Origin: Proteobacteria bacterium UBA4457
GTDB taxonomy: Bacteria > Pseudomonadota > Gammaproteobacteria > Ga0077536
Assembly: GCA_002390205.1 (NCBI GenBank)
Contig: DGOV01000019.1
Span: forward strand, 1-64,000
DNA length: 64,000 nt
Direction: 5' to 3'
The translations under genes were made by a program, and so were the position numbers. The notes beneath the pieces are model-generated. The model was given only the letters and a program-made list of their open reading frames with translations. It was not told where the DNA came from and made no database searches. This document shows, piece by piece, positions 15,778 through 24,943 of this stretch; position 1 is the first letter of the stretch, and the number at the start of each line of letters is the position of its first letter.

Positions 15778-17679
15778 TCACGAGTTTGCCTCCAGCTCTA
15801 GCCATCGGCCAGTTGCTGTTTCTAAATCTAACTTGTGTTTTTCGAGCTCTTTAAGGGTAGGTTCTACTGCCTCGTATGCTTGGGTATAAAAGTCTGGGGA
15901 TGCAACTTTATTCTCCAAATTTGAGATTGATTTTTCTAGAGACTCGATTGTTTCGGGGAGTTGCTCTAATTCTCGTTGCAAGTTAAAGCTAAGTTTCTTT
16001 TTTGAAATGATTGTTTTTGGCCTGACAACAGAGTCTTCGTCGGCAGTCGGTCTAGAAAATTTCGTAACGGCAATAGTGTCTGTAGCCGCTAGTTTCTTCC
16101 CTTTACCATACCAGTCTGAGTAACCTCCAGGATAGCTTCTCAATTCTCCAGTAGACTCAAAAACTAATGTGCTTGTTACAACATTGTCTAAGAAGACACG
16201 GTCATGACTGACAACAATAAGAGTTCCTTCATAGTCTATTAGTTGTTGTTCGAGGACTTCCAGAGTCTCCACGTCCAGATCATTAGTAGGCTCGTCTAAA
16301 ACCAGTAGATTAGTTGCTCTAGACAGGAGTTTTGCTAGTATCACACGATTACACTCACCTCCTGATAAGTACCCTACAGGGGTCAAAGCTCTTTTAGGAG
16401 AAAACAAAAAACCTTTCAAATAACCGATCACATGTCGTTCTTTTCCGTTGACTGTAATGTGTTCCTTACCTTCTCCGACAATATCGACGACGCTCAACTT
16501 AGGGTCAAGCTTTTGTCTTAATTGATCAAAATATCCTATTTTAAGATTCTCACCTCTCTTTAGAGTCCCCGCTTGAGGTTCAAGTTCTCCAAGCAATATC
16601 TTTATTAGTGTACTTTTTCCTACTCCGTTATTGCCTATAAGTCCGACTCTGTCTCCGCGCATTATTTTCAGCGAGAGCGCATCGATTATTTTCAGATCGC
16701 CATATGAGTAGTGTAAGTTTTTAGCTTGCAGGACACGTCTACTAGATTTCTCAGAGTCTTGGAGAATTATTCGAGCTTTCCCTTCACGTTTGATGCGTTC
16801 TGTATACTCTTTTCTGAGCTTCTCGAGAGCACGGACTCTTCCTTCATTCCTCGTTCTTCGGGCTTTAATTCCCTGTCGAATCCATTTCTCCTCTTCCTCA
16901 AGCTTTTTATCGAAGAGTGAGTTTTGGCGATCTTCTTCGTCTAAACTTTGTTCTTTGTGCCTTACATATTGAGCGTAATCTCCAGGCCAGCTTTTCAGTT
17001 GTCCTCGATCAATATCTACAATACGCGTTGCTAAAGATCTCAGGAATGAGCGATCATGCGTTATGAATATGACACTTCCGGTATATGCTTTAATTCGAAG
17101 TTCCAACCATTCAATGGCTTCAAGGTCCAAATGGTTTGTGGGCTCGTCAAGTAATAAAACATCTGGCTTACTTACAAGCGTGCGAGCCAAAGCTACTCTT
17201 CTTCTCCACCCCCCCGAAAGTTCACTAAGCGTTTTGGTGGCAGGGAGCTCGAGTTGGTCAATTACGCTATCGACTTGATTATTGATATCCCAACCACCGT
17301 GAGCATCTAATTGACGCTGCAGTTGATCGAGTTCGTGCATCCCTTCACTGCTTATCTCTTGACTGGTCAGAGATTCATATCTTTCTAAGAGCGCTTTTTG
17401 TTCCTGCAGTCCTTCTGCCACAAAGTCGAAAACGCTGATATTTGTCTGCATAGGAAGCGTTTGGTCTAGTTGTGCAATTTTAAGATTATCACGCTTTCTT
17501 ATTTCGCCCGAGTCAAGTTCTTGACCTCCTGAGATTAGACGAAATAGCGTGGACTTGCCTGCACCATTGCGGCCGATGACACAGACCCTTTCATTGGGCT
17601 CAAGGACGAAGTTGGCCTCGCGAAAAATAATTTGATCACCAAAAGCAAGGTTGACCCCGTGGAAAGTAAGAAGCGACAT
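15778..17679 (-). CDS. uup: ABC-F family ATPase Uup
   Basis: A soluble tandem ATPase of 633 residues with two ABC cassettes and no membrane domain. Walker A motifs are GRNGAGKSTL (near residue 36) and GNNGVGKSTL (near 350), and signature motifs are LSGGWRRRVALAR and LSGGECNRVILAK. Each is followed by a Walker B LLLDEPTNHLDLE or LVLDEPTNDLDVE. The linker (EEEEKWIRQGIKARRTRNEGRVRAL) and the C-terminal coiled-coil DNA/RNA-binding region from about residue 555 are characteristic of Uup rather than EttA or YheS. ABC-F proteins act on ribosomes, and Uup also affects replication-fork and transposon precise excision phenotypes. Confidence 0.92.
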   Translation of the reverse strand: MSLLTFHGVNLAFGDQIIFREANFVLEPNERVCVIGRNGAGKSTLFRLISGGQELDSGEIRKRDNLKIAQLDQTLPMQTNISVFDFVAEGLQEQKALLERYESLTSQEISSEGMHELDQLQRQLDAHGGWDINNQVDSVIDQLELPATKTLSELSGGWRRRVALARTLVSKPDVLLLDEPTNHLDLEAIEWLELRIKAYTGSVIFITHDRSFLRSLATRIVDIDRGQLKSWPGDYAQYVRHKEQSLDEEDRQNSLFDKKLEEEEKWIRQGIKARRTRNEGRVRALEKLRKEYTERIKREGKARIILQDSEKSSRRVLQAKNLHYSYGDLKIIDALSLKIMRGDRVGLIGNNGVGKSTLIKILLGELEPQAGTLKRGENLKIGYFDQLRQKLDPKLSVVDIVGEGKEHITVNGKERHVIGYLKGFLFSPKRALTPVGYLSGGECNRVILAKLLSRATNLLVLDEPTNDLDVETLEVLEQQLIDYEGTLIVVSHDRVFLDNVVTSTLVFESTGELRSYPGGYSDWYGKGKKLAATDTIAVTKFSRPTADEDSVVRPKTIISKKKLSFNLQRELEQLPETIESLEKSISNLENKVASPDFYTQAYEAVEPTLKELEKHKLDLETATGRWLELEANS

Positions 17680-17755
17680 ATCATTTTCTCATTAGAAGGC
17701 GTAGAGCATTGCCTGACCGTGAAAGGTCAAACCAAGGTGGATCCCTATTTAATTA

Positions 17756-18049
17756 CTAAACCTCATCCCCGTCAAAAAATACTTTTTTCCATCGTTTCAC
17801 TTCGACGTGACTGAATAAGCCGACTTTAGTATATGGATCATTTTTGATTAACTCTTCTGCCTCACTAAGTTTCTCTGTATTGAAAACAATCATCGCACCG
17901 CCTGCCAGAGATCCATCTTCTGTGAGGAATGCACCTCCAGCTAATACTTGATCCTTAAAGGGCCTTAAATACTCCAGATGGGAGGCTCGGGTCGCTAATC
18001 GAAGTTCTAAGCTATCAGGCTTATCATGAGTCAAAATAACGTAGGGCAT
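17756..18049 (-). CDS. YciI-like protein
   Basis: A 97-residue YciI/YCII-family protein (ferredoxin-like fold). The sequence MPYVILTHDKPDSLELRLATRASHL with the conserved histidine near residue 24, GGAFLTEDGSLAGGAMIVF and IKNDPYTKVGLFSHVEVKRW fits the family pattern well. The family is thought to use a His-Asp pair, but its reaction is unclear. It lies 31 nt after the cyclophilin gene on the same strand and may be co-transcribed with it; uup follows 76 nt downstream. Confidence 0.85.
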   Translation of the reverse strand: MPYVILTHDKPDSLELRLATRASHLEYLRPFKDQVLAGGAFLTEDGSLAGGAMIVFNTEKLSEAEELIKNDPYTKVGLFSHVEVKRWKKVFFDGDEV

Positions 18050-18080
18050 TTCGAGACTTCCTTAATTTCGTAGGTGTGAT

Positions 18081-18650
18081 TTAGTCGGTTAAAAGATATG
18101 CTTTAGTGATCATGATTTGTTCTACAGGCACATTTTCCATTCCGTTCTTAGTCGCTGTTTTTGCTGCAGCGATCGCATCCACGACGTCAATACCTTTTGT
18201 CACGCGTCCGAATACAGCATATCCCCAGCCTCTAGAATTCTTGGCCGTATGATTTAAGAAAGCATTGTCTTTCAGATTTATAAAGAATTGCCCGGTAGCA
18301 CTGTGTGGGTTAGAGGTTCTGGCCATCGCAAGAGTTCCACGCTGATTAGCTAGACCATTGTCAGCCTCGTTGATTATAGGCTTGTCTGTCTTTTTGAAAG
18401 CGAGATCAGATGTAAAGCCTCCTCCTTGAATCATAAAATCAGGAATGACTCTGTGGAAAACAGTTTCATCGTAAAATTCAGTCTGCACATAGGCTTTGAA
18501 GTTTTTAACAGATATGGGTGCTTTATTTGCGAAAAGTATTATTTCAATGTCACCTTTAGTTGTCTCCAAACGCACACGATCAGTTTCTTCGTTAGCAGAA
18601 AGAGGACTGATTAGTGCTAATAAGTAGGCGAGTAAAGCGATTTTCCCCAT
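18081..18650 (-). CDS. exported cyclophilin-type peptidyl-prolyl isomerase
   Basis: A 189-residue cyclophilin with an N-terminal signal peptide (MGKIALLAYLLALISPLSA, cleavage likely after residue 19), so it acts in the periplasm. Core motifs are VHRVIP-like FHRVIPDFMIQGGG (residues 60-73), LAMARTSNPHSATGQFFIN and GYAVFGRVTKGIDVVD. The catalytic-type Arg is in FHRVIP. It catalyses cis-trans isomerisation of Xaa-Pro bonds during folding of exported proteins. A good AGGAG site precedes ATG 18650. It resembles PpiA, although symbol-level assignment is not certain. Confidence 0.9.
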   Translation of the reverse strand: MGKIALLAYLLALISPLSANEETDRVRLETTKGDIEIILFANKAPISVKNFKAYVQTEFYDETVFHRVIPDFMIQGGGFTSDLAFKKTDKPIINEADNGLANQRGTLAMARTSNPHSATGQFFINLKDNAFLNHTAKNSRGWGYAVFGRVTKGIDVVDAIAAAKTATKNGMENVPVEQIMITKAYLLTD

Positions 18651-18709
18651 TTAGGTTCTCCTGTTAATAATTTAACTTAAGGCCGTGATATGCTTATTTT
18701 TCCGTTTAT

Positions 18710-19483
18710 TTAACGCTCTTCTCGAGTAAAGACTAAATCACCTGTACTGGATAAGTTTTCGTTATAAACATAGCCTTCAGAGCAAAAGCCCTTAAGCTCT
18801 TCCGGCTTTTGTATTTGATTTTGAATTATATACCGAGCCATGAGACCGCGTGCTCTTTTTGCATAGAAGCTAATTATTTTATAATTTCCATTTTTTCGGT
18901 CCTTGAACACTGGGGCGATAATCTCTGGCTCTAGTTGTTTCTTGTCTATCACATTAAAGTATTCGTTAGAGGCAAGGTTGACTAAGTATTTGGTTTTTAT
19001 CTGCTTTGCTTGCTCATTGAGATTGAGTGTTGGTTTCTCTCCCCAGAACTGATATAAATTTTTTCCGTTAGGCGTCTCGAGATTAGTCCCCATCTCTAAC
19101 CGATATGGTTGCATGGAATCTAAAGGTCTGAGTATTCCGTAAAGTCCAGATAGGATACGCAAATGCTCTTGAGCGAACACCATGCTCTTTTCACTAAGTG
19201 ACTTAGCATTTAATCCTGAATATACATCGCCCATAAACGCTAAGACTGCTTGTCTAGCATTTTCCGGGCCAGGCGTAGAGCTCCATGAGTGATATCGACG
19301 GTAGTTAAGCTCTCCAAGATTGTCGCTTATTTTCATTAAATTACTGATTTGTGAGGCTGATTTCTTTTTGAGTATTTCTATTAGCTTGTCACTATAACTG
19401 TGAAAATGAGCAGAAGTCGATTTCTTGAATGACAAAGGAGAGTCATAATCAAGTGTCTTCGCTGGAGAAATCACTATCAACAT
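18710..19483 (-). CDS. yaaA: peroxide stress protein YaaA (DUF328/UPF0246)
   Basis: A 257-residue YaaA homologue, essentially the length of the E. coli protein. The N terminus MLIVISPAKTLDYDSP, the segment QAVLAFMGDVYSGL, LRILSGLYGILRPLDSMQPYRLEMGT and the C-terminal KRARGLMARYIIQN are diagnostic. YaaA lowers free iron and limits peroxide damage in E. coli, and the fold contains a DNA-binding helix-hairpin-helix-like motif. An AAGGACTG site precedes ATG 19483. No oxidative-stress operator was recognised upstream. Confidence 0.93.
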   Translation of the reverse strand: MLIVISPAKTLDYDSPLSFKKSTSAHFHSYSDKLIEILKKKSASQISNLMKISDNLGELNYRRYHSWSSTPGPENARQAVLAFMGDVYSGLNAKSLSEKSMVFAQEHLRILSGLYGILRPLDSMQPYRLEMGTNLETPNGKNLYQFWGEKPTLNLNEQAKQIKTKYLVNLASNEYFNVIDKKQLEPEIIAPVFKDRKNGNYKIISFYAKRARGLMARYIIQNQIQKPEELKGFCSEGYVYNENLSSTGDLVFTREER

Positions 19484-19569
19484 ATCATCAGTCCTTTAAG
19501 ATTTTCTCTGTATAGCTTTAGATTATGGTACACACAGATAATTACAAAAGAGTTTGCATGTGAGAAAGT

Positions 19570-20949
19570 CTACCACTGTGGGGGGATCATAAACATGGCT
19601 ACGGAAGTTACCATGAAGCACACAACAGCAACTAAAAATGTATACCCTACAACATCACCAAATCGCATCCGAGTTACCGCTAGTATTGGAATAGCAAAAA
19701 ACGGTTGGATGAGATTAGTAACAGAATCCCCATAGGCATAAGCGAGCGTAGTTGTGACAACAGAAACGTTAAGGAGCTCGCCTGCCGGTATCAGGAAAGG
19801 GGCTTCAATCATCCATTTAGAGCCAGCGGAAGGGACAAACAGATTCATGAGTCCAGAGTATACGTAGACGACCCATGGATAAGTTGCTGTTGTGGCAATG
19901 TTTGAGAAAAAGCTTCCAAGCCACTCACCCAGATCAGTGTTCTGCATTAATCCAAAAATGCCGGCGTAGAACGGGAATTGCACCACAATACCCCAGGCGC
20001 TGTCGACACCGTTACGACAAGCTCGCAGAAAAGATGGTGCTCTACCATGCAATAATAATGCGATGACTAGGAATGTGATGTTATACGCGTTTATAGTCCA
20101 GCTAGTGCCGAAACCTTTAGTTACTATCGAATAGCCGAGTGGATAGGCTAACAAGACTACCGCAAGTAATATCCAACCTCTGAATTGATCGATGTATTCA
20201 GCAGGAGTCCTAGGAGGACCATCTTCTATAGGTGGAGTGGGCAGGATTTTTTCTATTTCTTCTGTACTAAGCGTGCGGGCGCCTGAACGAGGATGCAGTA
20301 AGCAAGTAGTAGCTAGAGCTACTGCTCCAAGGATGCAGATAAAAACAAGGTTAAAATTGTTGTAGAGGGTTTCAGTCACAGGGTACAGCCGTTCTACGAT
20401 AGGTGCTCCACTTGATGGATTTATTAGCGGGTTACCTGGGGTAGCTAAAATCAAAGGAGCAGAGCCGGATAGACCACCATGCCAAACTGTACCTATCCCT
20501 AAATAGGAGGCGCATATAAGAAGTCGTACATCCACGTTCGGATTACGACGAAGTATAAACGGGGTAAACAGCGCGCAAGAAACCAAGCATACAGCCCAGT
20601 TAAGGTAACCCATTACAAGAGAAAACATACCGGCAAGAACAAGAGCTTGAACGGGTTTAGATGGGTTTGGAAGCGATGCCAGCCAATTAAAAAAACGGTA
20701 AATGGGAGGCGATGCGGCACACGCATGCGCTGCTACCATGGCGATAGTGAACTGCATTGCCAGTCCTAAGAGGCTCCAGACTCCATCTCCCCAAGCAAGG
20801 ACAGTTTCTTCTACGGTCGCACCTGCTCCAAAGATACAAAGTAAAATTGCCACTGCTGTAAGCATCATCGAGATAACCCAAGCGTCGGGTACCCATCGTT
20901 CTGTTACGTCTGACAGTCCTGCACCAAAGCGACGAAATTGTTCGATCAT
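19570..20949 (-). CDS. AtoE-family short-chain fatty acid transporter
   Basis: A 459-residue polytopic membrane protein with about 11-12 helices. The opening FGAGLSDVTERWVPDAWVISMMLT, the motif YLGIGTVWHGGLSGSAPLILATPGN near residue 150 and PSAGSKWMIEAPFLIPAGELL near 370 are typical of the AtoE short-chain fatty acid carriers. In the accessory catabolic setting it may import or export short carboxylates, but substrate is not shown. AGAGG precedes ATG 20949. It is divergent from the PPOX-type gene, separated by 154 bp. Confidence 0.85.
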   Translation of the reverse strand: MIEQFRRFGAGLSDVTERWVPDAWVISMMLTAVAILLCIFGAGATVEETVLAWGDGVWSLLGLAMQFTIAMVAAHACAASPPIYRFFNWLASLPNPSKPVQALVLAGMFSLVMGYLNWAVCLVSCALFTPFILRRNPNVDVRLLICASYLGIGTVWHGGLSGSAPLILATPGNPLINPSSGAPIVERLYPVTETLYNNFNLVFICILGAVALATTCLLHPRSGARTLSTEEIEKILPTPPIEDGPPRTPAEYIDQFRGWILLAVVLLAYPLGYSIVTKGFGTSWTINAYNITFLVIALLLHGRAPSFLRACRNGVDSAWGIVVQFPFYAGIFGLMQNTDLGEWLGSFFSNIATTATYPWVVYVYSGLMNLFVPSAGSKWMIEAPFLIPAGELLNVSVVTTTLAYAYGDSVTNLIQPFFAIPILAVTRMRFGDVVGYTFLVAVVCFMVTSVAMFMIPPQW

Positions 20950-21103
20950 GCTAGCCTCTGAAAGTATATGGTATGGTTCATTATTCTACATTATCTAAGG
21001 CATCGTAACCTGTGATAACCCGCATGCGTTATTTTACTAAATTAATTGAGAGGGCGACAGCTCGGACAGGATTATCTGCGGCCCTCGAATTCTTTCCAAA
21101 AAG

Positions 21104-21586
21104 ATGGGATATATGAATTTATCTGATAGCCTCATTCACCAGTTACTAGATAAAATGCCTGTTGCACGATTTGCGGTTACGCGATCCGATGGGAGAGCTG
21201 AGGCTATGCCGATTGTCTTTTCGAGGGTCGGGAACCAGATTTTTTCACCCATTGATGGAAAGCCAAAGAAAACGGCGGATCTTGAACGTTTGAGGCATGT
21301 CGGTAAAACCCCAGAGTCAACGCTTCTTTTGGACTCTTATCAGAAAGACTGGTCCAAACTCTGGTGGTTGCGGTTGGATGTGAGGGCAGGGGTGTGCACG
21401 AGCTCTCACGGTGACTGGTGTGAGGCAGTTGACAGGCTTAGAGAGAAGTATCCTCAGTATCGCTCTATCCCACTTTTCAAAGGCACTCCTACCATGATTG
21501 TGATGAATTGGAATCGTGCCCATTCTTGGGCATTTAATGGGATAGATGGCATCCGGTCTTGGCTTAGTGACACAGCAGAACAATAG
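21104..21586 (+). CDS. PPOX-class split-barrel protein, Rv0121-like (F420-type family)
   Basis: A 160-residue flavin/F420-binding split-barrel protein. The sequence MPVARFAVTRSDGRAEAMPIVF, then PIDGKPKKTADLERLRHV, LLLDSYQKDWSKLWWLRLD and a C-terminal RAHSWAFNG match the PPOX family named after Rv0121, which is annotated as probable F420-dependent. Actual cofactor in this organism is unknown; FMN or haem binding are alternatives. An internal ATG at 21113 is an equally plausible start. It converges with the luciferase-like gene, only 11 nt apart. Confidence 0.75.
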   Translation: MGYMNLSDSLIHQLLDKMPVARFAVTRSDGRAEAMPIVFSRVGNQIFSPIDGKPKKTADLERLRHVGKTPESTLLLDSYQKDWSKLWWLRLDVRAGVCTSSHGDWCEAVDRLREKYPQYRSIPLFKGTPTMIVMNWNRAHSWAFNGIDGIRSWLSDTAEQ

Positions 21587-21597
21587 AGAGGCTTATT

Positions 21598-22443
21598 TCA
21601 TTTATTAATGGCGTCTCGCAGTTTTTTGATCTCGTCTAAAATAGGTATTAAGTTTCCACTTTGCTCAGGTGGGATCAAGAAAATAAAGCCTGCGCAACCT
21701 CGTGTTGCATAATCTTGAAGTATAAGCTGATCCCTAGGTGCTCCAAATAATAATGTGGTTATTTCAGATGGGTCTCGGCCTGCTTTTTCGCACGCAGCTT
21801 TAATATCGACTAGAGGATCGCCCTCATATTTTTCATAGATAGGCATCCAGCCGTCTGCGTAGTCGACCACTCTTGCAGGAACTTTGCTAGAATTTGAACC
21901 TATATAAATAGGTGGACCCCCTTTCTGGAATGGTTTTGGCATCATAGTTAGCGGTTTGAAATCGACATAATCTCCATGGAACTCAGTTGGATCGGTTTGC
22001 CAAAGAGCACGAATTGCCAATGCGCGCTCTCTAACAACTGCCCATCTTTCTCGGAACGGGCAACCATGATTCTCTATTGCTTCTTTGATCCACCCGCCAG
22101 CAATTCCAAAAATTACCCTGCCTTGTGAAATGTGATCTAGAGTAGCTATAGATTTTGCGGTTATGATCGGGTCTCGCTCGGTTAAAAGACAGACTCCCGT
22201 GCCTAGTTGAATGTGAGTGGTAACCGCGGCACAAGCTGCTAGCGCAGTTATTGAATCATGCATCCTGGCAAATGGTTGAACCATCTCTGGTCGATGGTAC
22301 GAATTCTTGCGATGCACTACAGGAACGTGACTGTTTTCGGCAAAAAACAGCATATCTAGCCCTTTTGACTCGACTGTTTGAGCTATCTCGACTGCTGGAG
22401 GAATTAGATCCGTAGGTAACACGCAAATCCCAAAGCGTACCAT
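21598..22443 (-). CDS. luciferase-like (LLM) flavin/F420-dependent oxidoreductase
   Basis: A 281-residue TIM-barrel LLM protein. Characteristic elements are RFGICVLPTDLIPPAVEIAQTVESKGLDMLFFAENSH in the first strands, TRxQLGTGV-type ITHIQLGTGVCLL, DHISQGRVIFGIAGGW and RERALAIRALW, then PPIYIGSNSS. Subgroups use FMNH2 or F420, and the TIGR03619-like pattern is usually labelled F420-dependent. The gene lies 4 nt downstream of an SDR gene, so the two are co-transcribed and probably act in one oxidation pathway. Substrate unknown. AGGACA precedes ATG 22443. Confidence 0.82.
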   Translation of the reverse strand: MVRFGICVLPTDLIPPAVEIAQTVESKGLDMLFFAENSHVPVVHRKNSYHRPEMVQPFARMHDSITALAACAAVTTHIQLGTGVCLLTERDPIITAKSIATLDHISQGRVIFGIAGGWIKEAIENHGCPFRERWAVVRERALAIRALWQTDPTEFHGDYVDFKPLTMMPKPFQKGGPPIYIGSNSSKVPARVVDYADGWMPIYEKYEGDPLVDIKAACEKAGRDPSEITTLLFGAPRDQLILQDYATRGCAGFIFLIPPEQSGNLIPILDEIKKLRDAINK

Positions 22444-22447
22444 TGTC

Positions 22448-23251
22448 CTAACTCCTAGCCGGGTGCATTTGTCTTAAAAAATCAGGCTGATGGCGCCATA
22501 TTTTTCCGGAGGTGGCACCGCCGTCGACTGCTAATGCATGGCCGGTGACATAACTAGATTTTTCAGAGGCTAGCCAAAGTATCGCTTCAGCAATCTCTTC
22601 CGGCTCTCCCATCCTAGGGATTGGCTGTTCATCTGTGGATGCTTGTTTAACAGTTTTAATCCTTTCTTTCCAAACTTCGCTGTTTGTTCCGGTGTGGATC
22701 GGTGTAGCGATCGCACCCGGGCAAACTGCATTCACACGAATATTTTCTTCGGCAAGTTCAATAGCGACTGATTTCGTGAACTGTATTACCGCAGCCTTAC
22801 AGGCGGCATAGGTATGGGGAGAATAGCCAGCCATAATCCCTGCTATGCTAGCTACGTTGATAATTGAGCCTGAGCTCTTTTCCACCATCATCTTGGCTGC
22901 ATATTTTGTGCCGAGAAATACACTCCGTTGTATTATTTCTTGTGACAGATCGTACTGCTCTGCTGACAAGGTCGTGATTGGACCCATTACTCCTACAATT
23001 GCGGCGTTGTTGACCATCACATCCAAATGCTCAGATTTTTTTTTGATTGTGGTGAAGGCCGCCGCTAACTCTTCTTCACGCCGAATATTAACGTTGATGA
23101 AATCTGCATTTTTTAATTCTTTCGCAAGTGCAATTCCAGCATTCTCTTGAATGTCTCCAATATAGACATGGTATCCACTTTCAACAAATAGACGACACGT
23201 TGCGGCTCCTATGCCACTGGCACCTCCTGTTACAAAAGCTGTTTTTATCAT
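22448..23251 (-). CDS. short-chain dehydrogenase/reductase
   Basis: A 267-residue classical SDR. The nucleotide-binding TGGASGIG is at residues 8-15 and NNAA at 81-84. The catalytic set is S135, Y148 and K152 (YAACK), followed by NAVCPGAIATP and a C-terminal ALAVDGGATSG. The acidic residue in GDIQ after the second strand favours NAD over NADP. It probably oxidises or reduces a secondary alcohol/ketone. It is the first gene of a two-gene unit with the LLM oxidoreductase. A strong AAGGGG site precedes ATG 23251. Confidence 0.9.
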   Translation of the reverse strand: MIKTAFVTGGASGIGAATCRLFVESGYHVYIGDIQENAGIALAKELKNADFINVNIRREEELAAAFTTIKKKSEHLDVMVNNAAIVGVMGPITTLSAEQYDLSQEIIQRSVFLGTKYAAKMMVEKSSGSIINVASIAGIMAGYSPHTYAACKAAVIQFTKSVAIELAEENIRVNAVCPGAIATPIHTGTNSEVWKERIKTVKQASTDEQPIPRMGEPEEIAEAILWLASEKSSYVTGHALAVDGGATSGKIWRHQPDFLRQMHPARS

Positions 23252-23435
23252 TTAGTTATCCCCTTAAGTTTCGATTTCAACCGGCGGTTCTTTTAGGATG
23301 CAATCCCATTTATGGCTGGATGTATTGGGTGTCGCTTTGATCTATTCATGAGGTTAACATCTCAAGCGTGTTAGGGCATTAAGTTATCGTGTTTGCCTTT
23401 GAGAGGAATATGACTATTAAGGATGAGGTTTACGA

Positions 23436-24341
23436 ATGCCAATTCGTTTCAAGCTTTTTTTAACCGCCGCTTTCTGGGGAGCAACTCCGACAGTAGGGCG
23501 CATTCTTGCTAGTTATGAGGCTCCAATTGTCATAGTAGGGGGGCGTTTTATAATTGCATCAGCCGTATTGTTGGTATTCATGAAATTCAGAGGAGAATTT
23601 CTGACAATACCTATGAAACTATGGGTGAAGTTCTTTTTTCTCGGCTTGACTGGGATTCTGTTGCATAACAGTCTGATGTATGAAGGTTTAGAGTCCGTGA
23701 CTGCAACGACAGCGTCTATCTTACTTGCTTTAATCGCTATTAAAATTACTGTGATTGATTCTTTTCTCAGCCGCAGATTGCCAAGGTGGAACATTGTAGT
23801 GGGAGTGTTACTTGGGTTTTTTGGAGCGATGTATGTTGTTACCAATGGTCACCCCAGTGATTTTCTAGATCTCAAGGTGGGTAAAGGTGAAGTGTTAGTT
23901 CTGCTCTCGGGACTGTCCTGGGCGGTCTATTCGGTGATTGGACGAGACTTGCTGACGAGCTATAAGCCTCTGTTGGTCACTACTTACGCCTCAGTGATAG
24001 GCGTTGCATTGATGACGCCATTTTTCTTTCATAATCCAAGTGTTACTTTTGATATATTTACGGATCTGGAGAGTGTGGCGCTAATTTCATTTTTAGGTTT
24101 TTTTGGTTCCGCCTTGGCTTTTTTATGGTACTACGAAGCTGTTGCATTGCTAGGCGTCGTAGAAACCGCCATATATATAAATTTCGTTCCTGTTTTTGGC
24201 GTTCTTTTTGCCTTTATTTTTTTAGAAGAATCTATTAGCAGCTCCGTCTTGATTGGTGGAGCGGTCGTTCTAGCCGGTGTGCTTCTAGTCACTGTTTGTG
24301 CTGAAAAATCAGGCCAGTCTGTTTCAAAGAGGTACACGTGA
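23436..24341 (+). CDS. EamA-family (DMT) transporter
   Basis: A 301-residue protein with about ten membrane helices arranged as two EamA repeats: the first ends near residue 136 (GAMYVVTNG) and the second starts near 148 (KGEVLVLLSGLSWAVYSVIGRDL). LWYYEAVALLGVVETAIYINFVPVFGVLFA near residue 230 is a clear family hallmark. Drug/metabolite transporters export amino acids, nucleosides or metabolites; the cargo here is unknown. GAGG lies about 8 nt before ATG 23436. It faces the nitrile hydratase operon tail-to-tail; the 190 bp between them holds nothing recognisable. Confidence 0.85.
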   Translation: MPIRFKLFLTAAFWGATPTVGRILASYEAPIVIVGGRFIIASAVLLVFMKFRGEFLTIPMKLWVKFFFLGLTGILLHNSLMYEGLESVTATTASILLALIAIKITVIDSFLSRRLPRWNIVVGVLLGFFGAMYVVTNGHPSDFLDLKVGKGEVLVLLSGLSWAVYSVIGRDLLTSYKPLLVTTYASVIGVALMTPFFFHNPSVTFDIFTDLESVALISFLGFFGSALAFLWYYEAVALLGVVETAIYINFVPVFGVLFAFIFLEESISSSVLIGGAVVLAGVLLVTVCAEKSGQSVSKRYT

Positions 24342-24531
24342 ATTTAGAGATGCTCAAAGTACTGTCTGTTCGCGACTGCTGTTACCCAATGGAGTAGCTC
24401 TGAAAAATAGAGAGAGCATTGTCTTTGCTTGGCTGATCGCGCCGCAGCTCCGACAGTGGAAGAGGAACAGAACGGGCATGTAAAGCTGCGCACCCAATAT
24501 ATGTTCAATCTATAGCAGAAATCTTGATTTC

Positions 24532-24891
24532 TTATCCGGCAGAGTGGTGATGGTCAGCTGTTTCTTTCAGTGCTTCTTGAGTATGCAGTAATGATTCTTT
24601 TCTTGAAGATAGCTCATCCTTTGCGCACAAACCTTTTGTTACCACGAGTTCCTCGGCAGCTTTGAGCCAGAGAAGGTAATAGTCTTCCTCTTTTTCATTG
24701 AGAGTATTTGATTCTTTAATTTCGTGACTAAGTTGATTTGCCCATTCTTTCCAGGTATACCGATTTTCTTGATGCATTTGGACCACTAAAGCAAAAGCTT
24801 TTGCCTCCCAAGGGTTGGCGAAGATCACCTCATTATTTTCGTCAAGAGGGGCATCAACTAGGGCGACAAGTTCTGAGGGTGATTTTTCCAT
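24532..24891 (-). CDS. nitrile hydratase accessory/activator protein
   Basis: A 119-residue protein homologous to the N-terminal part of nitrile hydratase beta: NPWEAKAFALVVQMHQENRYTWKEWANQLSHEI and DYYLLWLKAAEELVV mark the accessory family. In cobalt-type enzymes such proteins deliver the metal to the alpha subunit by subunit swapping. The C terminus ends ADHHHSAG, a short His cluster that could bind metal. It is the last gene of the operon, 52 nt after beta. Confidence 0.88.
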   Translation of the reverse strand: MEKSPSELVALVDAPLDENNEVIFANPWEAKAFALVVQMHQENRYTWKEWANQLSHEIKESNTLNEKEEDYYLLWLKAAEELVVTKGLCAKDELSSRKESLLHTQEALKETADHHHSAG

Positions 24892-24943
24892 AGTACGCTT
24901 ACACTTATATGTTGGGGTGGGTTTGAAATTTCTAATCAGGCCT

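Noticed and set aside
17709..17735. Small hairpin TGACC-GTGAAA-GGTCA between uup and the YciI gene
   Set aside because: Only a 5-bp stem and no T-run on the transcribed strand; not a convincing terminator.
21015..21034. Near-palindrome around CGCATGCG in the AtoE/PPOX divergent gap
   Set aside because: Only 8 bases are perfectly symmetric; the outer arms are out of register.
24298..24483. 61-codon plus-strand frame at the end of the EamA gene
   Set aside because: Mostly overlaps the transporter gene, no ribosome binding site, no coding character.
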